Origin: an uncultured Prochlorococcus sp.
GTDB taxonomy: Bacteria; Cyanobacteriota; Cyanobacteriia; PCC-6307; Cyanobiaceae
DNA length: 37,729 nucleotides
Reading direction: 5' to 3'
NCBI GenBank assembly: GCA_902618795.1
Contig: CACNCF010000008.1
Location: forward strand, 1-37,729
The notes under the pieces were generated by a model, which worked only from the letters and a program-made list of their open reading frames with translations, was not told the origin of the DNA and did no database searches. Shown one piece after another: positions 6,835-16,127 of this stretch. The stretch's first letter is position 1; the number at the start of each line of letters is the position of its first letter. Both the position numbers and the translations under genes were made by a program.

Positions 6835-8364
6835 ATGAATGATAAGAAATTTGGCAAATCAAATAAAATGCAAGTACAAAAATTACCAACTGGAATAGAA
6901 GGTTTTGATGATGTTTGCAGGGGTGGTTTGCCTGTATCTCGAAGTACACTCGTTAGTGGTACTTCAGGAACTGGTAAAACTGTTTTTTCTCTACAATATC
7001 TACACCATGGAATTTGTAATTTTGATGAGCCTGGAATCTTTGTAACATTTGAGGAATCACCCTTAGATATTATTAGAAATGCTGCAAGTTTTGGTTGGGA
7101 TTTACAAGAATTAATTGATCAAAATAAACTTTTTATTTTGGATGCATCTCCTGATCCAGATGGTCAGGATGTGGCTGGCAACTTTGACTTATCTGGTCTT
7201 ATAGAGAGAATTAGTTATGCCATTAGAAAATATAAAGCTAAAAGAGTTGCAATAGATTCAATAACTGCTGTCTTTCAACAGTATGATGCTATTTACGTTG
7301 TTAGAAGGGAAATATTTAGATTGATAGCAAGATTAAAAGAAATAGGTGTGACAACAGTTATGACTACAGAAAGAGTGGATGATTACGGACCAATTGCTAG
7401 ATATGGTGTAGAAGAATTCGTGTCTGATAATGTTGTCTTATTAAGAAATGTTCTTGAGTCAGAGAAGAGAAGAAGAACTCTAGAAGTTCTGAAGTTAAGA
7501 GGTACTGTACATATGAAAGGTGAATATCCGTTCACTATGGGAATGGATGGAATAAGTGTGTTTGCCCTAGGAGCAATGAGATTAACGCAGAGATCCTCAA
7601 ATATTAGGATTAGCTCTGGAGTTAAAGATCTTGATGATATGTGTGGTGGAGGATATTTTCAAGATTCCATTATTCTCGCCACTGGAGCAACTGGTACGGG
7701 CAAAACAATGCTTGTATCAAAATTTGTTGAAGATGCTTATAACAATAATGAAAGAGCAATACTTTTTGCATATGAAGAATCTAGGGCCCAACTGCTTAGG
7801 AATGCTACTAGCTGGGGCATAGATTTTGAAAAAATGGAAAGTGATGGATTATTAAAAATTATTTGTGCATATCCTGAATCAACTGGTTTAGAGGATCACT
7901 TACAAATTATAAAAACGCAAATTAATCAATTTAAACCAAAGAGAATGGCAATTGATTCTCTCTCTGCATTAGCCAGAGGTGTAAGTTTGAATGCATTTAG
8001 ACAGTTTGTAATTGCTGTTACTGGTTATACAAAACAAGAGGAAATAGCAGGATTTTTTACTAATACTGCAGAAGAATTCATGGGAAGTCATTCTATAACT
8101 GATTCTCATATCTCAACAATTACAGACACCATATTGTTGCTTCAATATGTAGAAATAAAAGGTGAGATGGCACGAGCTTTAAATGTTTTTAAAATGCGGG
8201 GATCATGGCATGATAAACGAATAAGAGAATTTATTATTACAAACAGTGGACCAGAAATAAGGGATTCTTTTTCTAATTTTGAACAAATATTTAGTGGTGC
8301 CCCTCACAGAGTTTTGCCTGATCAAAATGTTCAAAATGTATTTAGAGGAATAGACAATAATTAG
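6835..8364 (+). CDS. kaiC: Circadian clock kinase/ATPase KaiC
   Basis: KaiC is a hexameric double-RecA ATPase and autokinase/phosphatase, the core of the cyanobacterial clock. The 509-residue protein has Walker A motifs GTSGTGKT (42-49, CI) and GATGTGKT (284-291, CII) and paired catalytic glutamates (FEES at 72-75, YEES in CII). The phosphorylation segment SITDSHISTITDT is intact. Ser427 and Thr428 correspond to S431/T432 of Synechococcus elongatus, and Thr422 to T426. The C-terminal tail after the A-loop is short and divergent (details in the findings), in line with the missing kaiA. Its last 4 bp overlap the end of the kinase gene on the opposite strand, leaving no room for a terminator. 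Confidence 0.98.
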   Translation: MNDKKFGKSNKMQVQKLPTGIEGFDDVCRGGLPVSRSTLVSGTSGTGKTVFSLQYLHHGICNFDEPGIFVTFEESPLDIIRNAASFGWDLQELIDQNKLFILDASPDPDGQDVAGNFDLSGLIERISYAIRKYKAKRVAIDSITAVFQQYDAIYVVRREIFRLIARLKEIGVTTVMTTERVDDYGPIARYGVEEFVSDNVVLLRNVLESEKRRRTLEVLKLRGTVHMKGEYPFTMGMDGISVFALGAMRLTQRSSNIRISSGVKDLDDMCGGGYFQDSIILATGATGTGKTMLVSKFVEDAYNNNERAILFAYEESRAQLLRNATSWGIDFEKMESDGLLKIICAYPESTGLEDHLQIIKTQINQFKPKRMAIDSLSALARGVSLNAFRQFVIAVTGYTKQEEIAGFFTNTAEEFMGSHSITDSHISTITDTILLLQYVEIKGEMARALNVFKMRGSWHDKRIREFIITNSGPEIRDSFSNFEQIFSGAPHRVLPDQNVQNVFRGIDNN

Positions 8365-10427
8365 ATAATTTCTTTAATTTCAGAACCTGGAAAGGAATCT
8401 GAATTATTAATAGCTTTTGTTAATAATTCATCTTTATCAGATTGTGCCAAGGCTAAATCAAACCAAAAAGTTGTTCCTATTCCTAATTCACTAGCCATAC
8501 GAATCTCCCCACCATGTTTTTCAATTATTCCCCTCACTATAGATAAACCTAAACCGGTTCCTTGCTCAGTATGAACAGAATTCTCTACTCTATAAAAACG
8601 ATCAAATATCTTTTCTTGATCAGCCTGAGATATTCCTGAGCCAGTATCAGCAATCTCAATTCTTACTTTTGGAAGTGGTGAAACTAATTCACATTGAGGG
8701 GCTGCATCATTTTTAATACTTGGAGGTAAAGCAGGACATGAATCTGGCCAAGTATAAGCTCTTATAATTAGGGCGCTGTTTTTTGGACTAAATTTCAATC
8801 CATTTCCTAGTAAATTATCAAAAACCTGCAAAAGCAAATCAAAATTTCCAAGTATTGGAGGAATAGTTTCCTCTATGTCATGAGCTAATGAAACATTTTT
8901 TTCTGAAGCATTAAGTCTATAATTTCTAAGAGTCTGTTCTATTGCTGGTTTTATGTCCATTTGCTCTAGCTGAACAATTTTCCCAGACTCCAATCTAGAC
9001 AAATCTAATACATCATTTACAAGTCTTGTTAACCTATCAGTCTCTGAATTTGCAATTCCCAAAAATTCTATTTGTTCTTCATCAGAAAGCTGATCTTTTA
9101 AATCATGTAAGGTCTCTACATAACTTTTGATATTAAAAAGTGGTGTCCTTAATTCATGCGATACATTGCTTATGAATCTATTTTGTGCCGCGTTAAGTTC
9201 AACTTCTCTAGTTAAATCTTGGATTGTTACAGCAATTCCTTTTAATTCAACTTTATTTGTATCTAAAACTGATTGCAAGACGATTCTTAAGGTTCTTGCT
9301 GGTTCTCCTAAACTGAATCTTAAATCATCTTTCTCCTTTTCCCTGTTTAAAATAGATCCTATATTCGTATGTAAGTCATTGGATAAAATTTCGGGAATTT
9401 CATTTAAAAAATATTTACCTTCTAGAAATCTTCCTTCCCAACGAAATAATCTCTTTGCTGTTGGATTAGTCAGTACAATCTTGCCTTGTGAGTCCAATAA
9501 TATTGCACCATCAGCCATTGTAGCTATTAATGATTGCTGCTTGATTTGTGCCGCTTTTAGTTCTTCTATATTAGCTTCGTCATAATTTTCTAACTGTGTT
9601 GCCATTCGGTTAAATCCATTTAAGAGTTCTCCTAGATCACCTGTCATGGGTAAAGAAATTCTTGATTTAAAATTTCCTCTTGAAATTTCTCTAACACCTC
9701 TAACTAATTCTCTGACTGGTCTTGTAATTGTCAGTGCATTAAATACAGCTCCAAGTATTACTAAAACCCAGATAGAGATAAAAACGGCGATGGTTACTTC
9801 TCTGGTTAAGGCAGCACTGGCTAGTGCTTTTTTATTAGGGGTTACTCCCAAAGCTAAAGTTCCAAGATATTTGCCTTTCCACAACATTGGGACAAATACA
9901 TCTGTTACTTGACCTTGAGGTGTCGCATGCTGCCTAACCAAAGGAAATTGTGGTCTCTTCTTCAATTCTGAAGGTAGTTTTAATTTTCGAGTGAGCTGAA
10001 ACTGACTGTCTGAGTTTGTTGGTGTTGCACTTATCGGTATCCCAAGTTGAACAATATCTTCAGCATCAGTAAAGAATATATAACGTAGGTTTCGACTTGA
10101 TCTCCAAAACTTTTCAGCTACATTTGAAATTTCTTTTTTTTGATTATTAGCGACTAATTCTGTAACATTTCCAGATAACAATAAGCCAAGATCTCGAGCA
10201 TATCTAGTATCATTCATACCTGCATCTCTTTGAATGCTATTTAATGCAAAAAAAGTTATTCCTGTCATAAGGAGGCTCACGACTAGAGTTGCTATGGCTA
10301 ATAACTTTGTTCTCAAACTGAACCCACTCCACCAAGTGAGAAGTCCATTAATCCAATAGTTAATATTCATATTTTCATTATCAGTGTTGTTATATTTTCT
10401 ACTTTCTCTATTATTGGTGTCCACCAT
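8361..10427 (-). CDS. nblS: NblS/Hik33-type membrane sensor histidine kinase
   Basis: This 688-residue kinase has the NblS (Hik33/DspA) layout. It has a transmembrane helix at about 42-62, an extracytoplasmic sensor region (63-210), a second helix (211-233), HAMP (about 234-286), PAS (about 295-405), HisKA with phospho-acceptor His424 in ISNVSHELRTPL, and an HATPase domain with DTGSGIS and GTGLGLSIV. NblS governs responses to high light and nutrient stress, including HLIP and photosynthesis genes, so the hli gene in this window is a plausible target. The gene begins 4 bp after purD on the same strand, so they are probably cotranscribed. It converges on kaiC with a 4-bp overlap. The subfamily name is inferred from architecture and neighbours. 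Confidence 0.88.
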   Translation of the reverse strand: MVDTNNRESRKYNNTDNENMNINYWINGLLTWWSGFSLRTKLLAIATLVVSLLMTGITFFALNSIQRDAGMNDTRYARDLGLLLSGNVTELVANNQKKEISNVAEKFWRSSRNLRYIFFTDAEDIVQLGIPISATPTNSDSQFQLTRKLKLPSELKKRPQFPLVRQHATPQGQVTDVFVPMLWKGKYLGTLALGVTPNKKALASAALTREVTIAVFISIWVLVILGAVFNALTITRPVRELVRGVREISRGNFKSRISLPMTGDLGELLNGFNRMATQLENYDEANIEELKAAQIKQQSLIATMADGAILLDSQGKIVLTNPTAKRLFRWEGRFLEGKYFLNEIPEILSNDLHTNIGSILNREKEKDDLRFSLGEPARTLRIVLQSVLDTNKVELKGIAVTIQDLTREVELNAAQNRFISNVSHELRTPLFNIKSYVETLHDLKDQLSDEEQIEFLGIANSETDRLTRLVNDVLDLSRLESGKIVQLEQMDIKPAIEQTLRNYRLNASEKNVSLAHDIEETIPPILGNFDLLLQVFDNLLGNGLKFSPKNSALIIRAYTWPDSCPALPPSIKNDAAPQCELVSPLPKVRIEIADTGSGISQADQEKIFDRFYRVENSVHTEQGTGLGLSIVRGIIEKHGGEIRMASELGIGTTFWFDLALAQSDKDELLTKAINNSDSFPGSEIKEII

Positions 10428-10431
10428 AAGC

Positions 10432-11763
10432 TCAATTCTCCTTAGAAAAGTTTTTTCTCACTTGATGGCCTATGTCATTTCTAAAGTAAATACCCTCAAA
10501 ATGAATTTCTTTTAAATTTTTGTATGCTTTTTCAAAAACCGTATCGAAGTCTTTTTCTTGACAGACAATACTTAAGACTCTTCCTCCAGAAGTTAATAAT
10601 TTCCCACTTTCACTAAAAGAGGTACCTGAGTCAAAAATTTGACAATCATTTGAGTCAATCTTACCTATTTTTATTTGATAGCCAGTTTTATATTCGTGAG
10701 GATAACCTTTGGAAGTCGCTATTACACAACCACTAACTTTATTAGAAGTATTAATTTTTTCATCACCAGTTAAATTTCCCATTGAGCATTTTTCTAAAAG
10801 AAATACAAAATTTTGATCCATCAAGGGCATTATTGTTTGGCATTCTGGATCGCCAAACCTGCAATTATATTCTATAACCTTGGGCCCGGATTTTGTGATC
10901 ATTAACCCAAAATAAATTACGCCTCTATAATCAATATTTCTTTTATTTAGCTCATTTATTGTAGGTTCAATTATCTCATTGATGATTCTTTCAAGGTAAT
11001 CTTCTGTTAATAATGGGGCAGGAGAATAAGCTCCCATACCTCCTGTATTTGGACCTTTATCTTTTTCATTAAGTCTTTTGTGATCTTGGGCCGTTGGAAG
11101 TAATGTATATCTCTTTCCATCGCATAAAGCAAAAACTGAAACTTCGGGCCCTTGAATTTTTTCTTCTAAAACGACTATATTTCCAGAGTTACCAAATCTT
11201 CCATTAAAAATAATCTCTGCTGCTTTAAAGCATTCATCTTTTGAATTAGGAATAAAAACACCTTTACCTGAAGCTAGACCATCAGCTTTTACTACAAGTG
11301 GAATTGATGATGAATTAATTATTTTTTTGGCTTCTTCTAGAGAATTGACTTTCCAAAAATTTGCAGTTGGAATATTTGCGTCTTGCATAAATTCCTTCGC
11401 CCAAGATTTGCTAAATTCTAGTTTTGCTCCATCTTTATTAGGGCCAAATACTTTAAAATTTTTTTTTCTAAGAAAATCAGCTAATCCATTTGCTAAAGGT
11501 ATTTCTGGTCCAATAACTACTAAATCTATCTTAAAAAAATCAAGCTTTTCGACTAGTTCATTTTTATTATTTATATCAATATTTATTCTTTCACATTTAT
11601 TTATTCTTTCTGAACCAGCGTTACCAGGTATTAAATAAACTTTTTTAACTAATTCATTTTTTTGAATAGCCCAAGCCAAAGAGTTTTCTCTCCCGCCATT
11701 TCCAATTATTAAAATATTTTCTAATCTATTAAAGTTCTTTGAACTAGGTGAATGCATTTCCAT
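10432..11763 (-). CDS. purD: Phosphoribosylamine-glycine ligase (GAR synthetase)
   Basis: PurD joins phosphoribosylamine and glycine using ATP, the second step of purine synthesis. The 443-residue protein has an N-domain ILIIGNGGRENSLAWAI, the ATP-grasp lid region PLVVKADGLASGKGVF, then GPNTGGMGAYSPAP and YNCRFGDPECQ, all family signatures. About 15 residues precede the conserved start; a second ATG at 11757 could also serve. It lies 4 bp upstream of nblS and diverges from purC across 134 bp, so two purine genes share one promoter region. Confidence 0.97.
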   Translation of the reverse strand: MEMHSPSSKNFNRLENILIIGNGGRENSLAWAIQKNELVKKVYLIPGNAGSERINKCERINIDINNKNELVEKLDFFKIDLVVIGPEIPLANGLADFLRKKNFKVFGPNKDGAKLEFSKSWAKEFMQDANIPTANFWKVNSLEEAKKIINSSSIPLVVKADGLASGKGVFIPNSKDECFKAAEIIFNGRFGNSGNIVVLEEKIQGPEVSVFALCDGKRYTLLPTAQDHKRLNEKDKGPNTGGMGAYSPAPLLTEDYLERIINEIIEPTINELNKRNIDYRGVIYFGLMITKSGPKVIEYNCRFGDPECQTIMPLMDQNFVFLLEKCSMGNLTGDEKINTSNKVSGCVIATSKGYPHEYKTGYQIKIGKIDSNDCQIFDSGTSFSESGKLLTSGGRVLSIVCQEKDFDTVFEKAYKNLKEIHFEGIYFRNDIGHQVRKNFSKEN

Positions 11764-11897
11764 ATATTTGTTTTTTAAGGTTATAAGGTTTCGATCAATA
11801 ATCAGTTAAAATGAAAATAAAATAATTTGACGTTGATCTCTAATAATTATGTTAATTATAAAAAGTACTTTATTAATAATAATGAGGTCTTAAGTTA

Positions 11898-12635
11898 ATG
11901 AATAAAAAATATGAGTTAATTTATGAAGGCAAAGCAAAAAAAGTATTTACTCATGATGATGCAAATAAAGTAAAAATTGAATTTAAAGATGAAGCTACTG
12001 CCTTTAATGCGTTGAAAAAAGAAAAATTTGAAGGTAAAGGCAAACTTAATTGCTTAATAAGTGCAAGAATTTTTGAGATTCTGATTAAGAAAAATATTCC
12101 AACTCATTTTATTGAACTTCAAAATGAAAATACAATGATTGCAAAAAAAATAAAAGTAATTCCATTAGAAATTGTTCTGAGAAATACTGCTTATGGTTCT
12201 TTGTGCAAACAAACCACTATTAAACCCGGAAGTTTGTTACCTAAACCATTAATTGATATCTATCTTAAAAATGATGAACTTAATGATCCCCTTATTACAA
12301 AAGATAGGATTGAATTAATGAATATATTAAGCTCTGATGATCTAGAGTTAATAATAAATTTAACCTTGAAAATTAACTTTATCTTGAAAAGTTTTTTTAA
12401 AAATATTCAACTTCAACTTGTAGATTTCAAGTTGGAATTTGGTTTTGATTGTAGAAATAATATCATTCTAGGGGATGAAATAAGTCCTGATAATTGTAGA
12501 CTATGGGATCTAAATCAAAAAAATGATATAATTGTAAGTCTTGATAAAGATAGATTTAGAAATGATTTGGGTGGTTTAATTGAAGCTTATAGTGAAATCC
12601 ACCGAAGAATTAACGATTTTCTTAAAACTAATTGA
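11898..12635 (+). CDS. purC: SAICAR synthetase
   Basis: PurC condenses CAIR with aspartate in purine synthesis. The 245-residue protein starts MNKKYELIYEGKAKKVF and shows FKDEATAFNALKK, IPLEIVLRNTAYGSL, LVDFKLEFGFD, LGDEISPDNCRLWD and DKDRFRNDLGG, the expected substrate and ATP-binding blocks in order. GAGGT at about 11883-11887 precedes the ATG. It heads a plus-strand run and is followed by bamA after 36 bp, so purine and envelope genes may share a transcript. Confidence 0.97.
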   Translation: MNKKYELIYEGKAKKVFTHDDANKVKIEFKDEATAFNALKKEKFEGKGKLNCLISARIFEILIKKNIPTHFIELQNENTMIAKKIKVIPLEIVLRNTAYGSLCKQTTIKPGSLLPKPLIDIYLKNDELNDPLITKDRIELMNILSSDDLELIINLTLKINFILKSFFKNIQLQLVDFKLEFGFDCRNNIILGDEISPDNCRLWDLNQKNDIIVSLDKDRFRNDLGGLIEAYSEIHRRINDFLKTN

Positions 12636-12671
12636 TTAAATAATGAGTTATTAATCTTAATCACAAGTACT

Positions 12672-14810
12672 ATGCAAAAACATTTTTTAAAAATTGGAAA
12701 GCTTTTCATAAATGTTTCCTGCACTCCATTGATGTTGATATCAAATAATTCTGAACTGGCTGCTAAGTATTTGCCAAATGAGGGTGATCAATCAATAAAA
12801 AACTTAGAAATGCTAAATATTAATAATGTTTTATTTCAAGGGATTGATATTAAAAAAGAGAAAAAAATTCTTCTTGCAGAAAATACTAATGATATTAGTG
12901 AAGAAAGTGTTCTTATCTCAGAAATAATTATCGAAGGTTGGGAAAATCATCCTGAGGGTAGAAAACTTGAATTGGCTGCATATGATTCCATGAGTATAAA
13001 GCCTGGAAGTATTGTGGATAACCGAATTTTAAATAAAGACCTCAATGCAATTTATGCTAGCGGTTGGTTTTCAGGAGTTAAAATAAAATCTCAAGACGGG
13101 CCACTAGGTGTGAGGTTAATAGTAAATGTAGTGCCTAATCCAATTCTAAAAAAAGTTGAACTTAAACCAAAAAACTCTTTAATTCCTAATGAATACGTAG
13201 ATGATATTTTTAAAAATTATTACGGGACAACACTTAACCTAAAGGAATTTCAAAATAAGATAGAAATAATAAAAGAACGTTATAAAAAAGCGGGTTATTC
13301 TTTAGCTAGAATTAGTGGTCCAGATAGAATTGCTGAGAACGGAGTTGTAATATTAAAAGTTTCTGAGGGCATTATATCTGACGTAAAAATAAGATTTCCA
13401 AATTCTGATGGTGAATTTATTATTGATGGAAAACCTAGAAAAGGAAAAACAAAAGACTGGGTTATAAAGAGAGAATTAAAAACTCAACCTGGCACGATTT
13501 TTAATAGAAAAATTTTAGAAGCTGATATCGGTAGACTCTATGCCACAGCATTATTTGATGATGTAAAGGTTTCTCTTGGCCCTGACAACTTAAATCCTGG
13601 TCAAGTCATAATTTTTTTAGACTTGAGTGAGCAAAGAACAGGATCGTTAACAGGTGGACTTGGTTATAGCAATGGTTCAGGTATCTTCGCCTCAATTGGT
13701 TTGCAGGAGACAAATACACTAGGAAGAGCATGGTCTACAAATTTAAATCTAAATTTCGGAGAATATTCAACCACCTATAATTTTTCATTATCTGATCCAT
13801 GGATTAAAGGAGATAAACATAAAACATCTTTTAGAACAAATCTTTTTTTAAGCAGAGATTATCCACAAGAATTTAAAAGTGAAAAAAATGGGAGATTATA
13901 TGCAGTAGATGATCAAACACCAAGTAGCTCTGATACTTTTTCATCAATAGTTTTAGAAAAAACAGGAGGTGGATTTTCTTTCTCAAGGCCATTAAATGGC
14001 GGCGATCCATTTAAGGTCGCTAAATGGAGGGTTCTTGCAGGAATGAACTTTAAGAGAGTAAAGATGATTGATGGTGATGGAAACAAAAAACCTTATGGGG
14101 ATAAAACTCCAACCACGACCAAAAATAATATAAGCGATATTATTTGTATTGGATTTACTCCAAGTGATGGTTCATGCCCTGATGAAAATACATTAGTAAG
14201 TTTTATTGCAAGTGCATCTAGAAATAATCTGAATAATTCCATAAACCCAACTTCAGGAAACAAATTAAGCTTTGGTACTGAACAGTTTGTTTCAATGGGA
14301 CAAAATTCTCCAACTTTTAATAGAATGAGAGCATCATATTCATTTTTTATCCCAACAAAATTAATAAATTTAACGAAAGCCTGTAAGTCTAGCAATGCTT
14401 CTAGTGAAGACTGTCCTCAAGCTATTGGGTTTCAATTTAAGGCTGGGACTATTCTTGGGGAACTACCTCCTTACGAAGCATTTTGTATGGGAGGGACATC
14501 ATCTATTAGAGGATGGGGATCATGTGATTTGGCTGTAAGTAAAAGTTTTGTAGAAGGTACTGCAGAATATAGATTCCCTGTTTGGAGAATGATATCGGGA
14601 GCTTTATTTGTTGATGCCGGAAGTGATTTAGGCTCTCAAAATGATGTCCCAGGAAAACCTGGTAAATTATTGCAGAAATCAGGTTCTGGCTTTTCCCTTG
14701 GAGGGGGAGTTGGGGTTAAAACACCAATTGGTCCTTTAAGATTAGATGTCGCTAGCAAGGACCTAAGTGGAGATTGGAGATATACACTTGGAGTTGGATG
14801 GAAGTTTTAA
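12672..14810 (+). CDS. bamA: Outer membrane assembly factor BamA/Omp85
   Basis: BamA inserts beta-barrel proteins into the outer membrane. The 712-residue protein has a weak N-terminal signal region and then POTRA domains of the Omp85 type (SEIIIEGWENHPEGRKL, NPILKKVELKP, RYKKAGYSLARISGP, IKRELKTQPGTIFNRKIL). The barrel half contains GGLGYSNGSGIF and the L6 motif GGTSSIRGWGSCD (Arg613), the counterpart of VRGF/Y. It ends with aromatic Phe, as outer-membrane barrels do. The stop codon is immediately followed by the lpxC GTG, so translation is probably coupled. Cyanobacterial Omp85 usually has three POTRA domains, which fits the length. Confidence 0.95.
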   Translation: MQKHFLKIGKLFINVSCTPLMLISNNSELAAKYLPNEGDQSIKNLEMLNINNVLFQGIDIKKEKKILLAENTNDISEESVLISEIIIEGWENHPEGRKLELAAYDSMSIKPGSIVDNRILNKDLNAIYASGWFSGVKIKSQDGPLGVRLIVNVVPNPILKKVELKPKNSLIPNEYVDDIFKNYYGTTLNLKEFQNKIEIIKERYKKAGYSLARISGPDRIAENGVVILKVSEGIISDVKIRFPNSDGEFIIDGKPRKGKTKDWVIKRELKTQPGTIFNRKILEADIGRLYATALFDDVKVSLGPDNLNPGQVIIFLDLSEQRTGSLTGGLGYSNGSGIFASIGLQETNTLGRAWSTNLNLNFGEYSTTYNFSLSDPWIKGDKHKTSFRTNLFLSRDYPQEFKSEKNGRLYAVDDQTPSSSDTFSSIVLEKTGGGFSFSRPLNGGDPFKVAKWRVLAGMNFKRVKMIDGDGNKKPYGDKTPTTTKNNISDIICIGFTPSDGSCPDENTLVSFIASASRNNLNNSINPTSGNKLSFGTEQFVSMGQNSPTFNRMRASYSFFIPTKLINLTKACKSSNASSEDCPQAIGFQFKAGTILGELPPYEAFCMGGTSSIRGWGSCDLAVSKSFVEGTAEYRFPVWRMISGALFVDAGSDLGSQNDVPGKPGKLLQKSGSGFSLGGGVGVKTPIGPLRLDVASKDLSGDWRYTLGVGWKF

Positions 14811-15647
14811 GTGTTTTCTTGGCCTGCTAATTATGATTCTTGTTATACCTTGGCTGGTGTTGTCTCCAGAGAGGGTATAGGCCTACACAGTGGAGAAAAA
14901 ACGAGAGTTATAATTTCTCCCTACGAGAAAGAAGGATATTATGTTTCTTTTAGGGATAAACCTGGCGAGATTTTTAAATTAACTCAGGATTTAATTGGAA
15001 GTACTATGCTTTGTACGGCGGTTAAATTAGGTGGGAGAAATTTGTATACTATTGAACATTTATTATCTTCACTTGCAGGTTGTGGGTTGAGTTATATACA
15101 TATTGAAGTTGATGGGAAAGAGATTCCTCTTTTAGATGGATCGGCAATCCAGTGGGTAGGAGATTTTGAAGAAGTAGGGATAAAAAAAGCACCAAAACCA
15201 GATAATTTCTTTCGGGAGATTAATAAATCAATAATTTTAAATAAAGAAGACTCGGTTATAGCAGCAACTCCTTCTGAAAAAACTACAATTATATCAACTA
15301 TAAATTTTCCCTATAAAGCAATAGGAAATCAAACTTTTGTGATTGATTTAAATCCAAAAAGTTTTGTTGAAATGATAGCTCCTGCCAGAACATTTGGTTT
15401 TAAAGATCAATTTCAAGAGTTAAGTGAACTTGGTTTAATAAAAGGCGGAAGTTTGGAAAATGCTCTTGTTTGTGATGGTGAAAAATGGGTTAATCCACCA
15501 TTAAGATTTGATAATGAACCAATAAGACATAAAATTTTAGACCTTATTGGGGACTTGGCTTTGGTAGGGTTACCTAAGGCTCAAATTTTAGTTTATAAGG
15601 GATCGCATCTTTTAAATTCTTTATTGGCCTCATCGCTAAAAAGTTAA
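14811..15647 (+). CDS. lpxC: UDP-3-O-acyl-N-acetylglucosamine deacetylase
   Basis: LpxC is a zinc deacetylase that performs the committed step of lipid A synthesis. The 278-residue protein has the N-terminal [17 protein letters not shown] block, His83 in TIEHLLSSL, the EIPLLDGSA motif, PARTFGF, and the [12 protein letters not shown] helix with His240 and Asp244 as further zinc ligands. The start is GTG directly after the bamA stop with no gap. It belongs to the bamA-lpxC-fabZ-lpxA-lpxB operon. Confidence 0.97.
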   Translation: MFSWPANYDSCYTLAGVVSREGIGLHSGEKTRVIISPYEKEGYYVSFRDKPGEIFKLTQDLIGSTMLCTAVKLGGRNLYTIEHLLSSLAGCGLSYIHIEVDGKEIPLLDGSAIQWVGDFEEVGIKKAPKPDNFFREINKSIILNKEDSVIAATPSEKTTIISTINFPYKAIGNQTFVIDLNPKSFVEMIAPARTFGFKDQFQELSELGLIKGGSLENALVCDGEKWVNPPLRFDNEPIRHKILDLIGDLALVGLPKAQILVYKGSHLLNSLLASSLKS

Positions 15648-15664
15648 CCTTATCTTTTATTGTT

Positions 15665-16123
15665 TTGGAAAATAAATTATCCAGTGAAAATAATCAACTT
15701 TCCTCTGAGCACATACTGGGTTTATTACCTCACAGATATCCTTTTGCTCTTGTGGACAAAGTCATAGAGAATATTCCTGGTGAGAGAGCAGTTGCAGTTA
15801 AAAATGTAACTATAAATGAGCCTCAATTTCAGGGACACTTTCCTGAAAGACCCTTGATGCCTGGTGTGCTTATTGTTGAATCTATGGCTCAAGTTGGTGG
15901 AATAATAGTAACGCAAATGCCTGATCTTCCTAAAGGTCTTTTCGTCTTTGCTGGAATCAATAATGTTAAATTCAGAAAACCAGTTGTGCCAGGAGATCAA
16001 TTGATAATTTCTTGTGAGTTATTGTCTATTAAAAGAAAAAGATTTGGGAAGGTTAAAGGTGAGGCACACGTTGATGGGAAGTTGGTTTGTGCTGGAGAAT
16101 TAATGTTTTCATTAGTTGATTAG
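15665..16123 (+). CDS. fabZ: (3R)-hydroxyacyl-ACP dehydratase
   Basis: FabZ dehydrates beta-hydroxyacyl-ACP in fatty acid elongation and competes with LpxA for hydroxyacyl-ACP. The hot-dog fold signatures are [29 protein letters not shown] with catalytic His58, and VESMAQVGG with catalytic Glu72. At 152 residues the length is normal. The start is TTG with no Shine-Dalgarno; no other upstream start fits better. It lies 17 bp after lpxC and overlaps or abuts lpxA, the usual order. Confidence 0.97.
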   Translation: MENKLSSENNQLSSEHILGLLPHRYPFALVDKVIENIPGERAVAVKNVTINEPQFQGHFPERPLMPGVLIVESMAQVGGIIVTQMPDLPKGLFVFAGINNVKFRKPVVPGDQLIISCELLSIKRKRFGKVKGEAHVDGKLVCAGELMFSLVD

Positions 16124-16127
16124 GGAT

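Noticed and set aside
9127-9585. A 152-codon plus-strand frame inside nblS
   Set aside because: It is antisense to the conserved PAS and HisKA region of the kinase, so it is a by-product of the real gene.
11827-11855. TTGACG hexamer between purD and purC as a purC promoter
   Set aside because: No convincing -10 lies 16-18 bp downstream, so only the shared intergenic region can be proposed, not a promoter.
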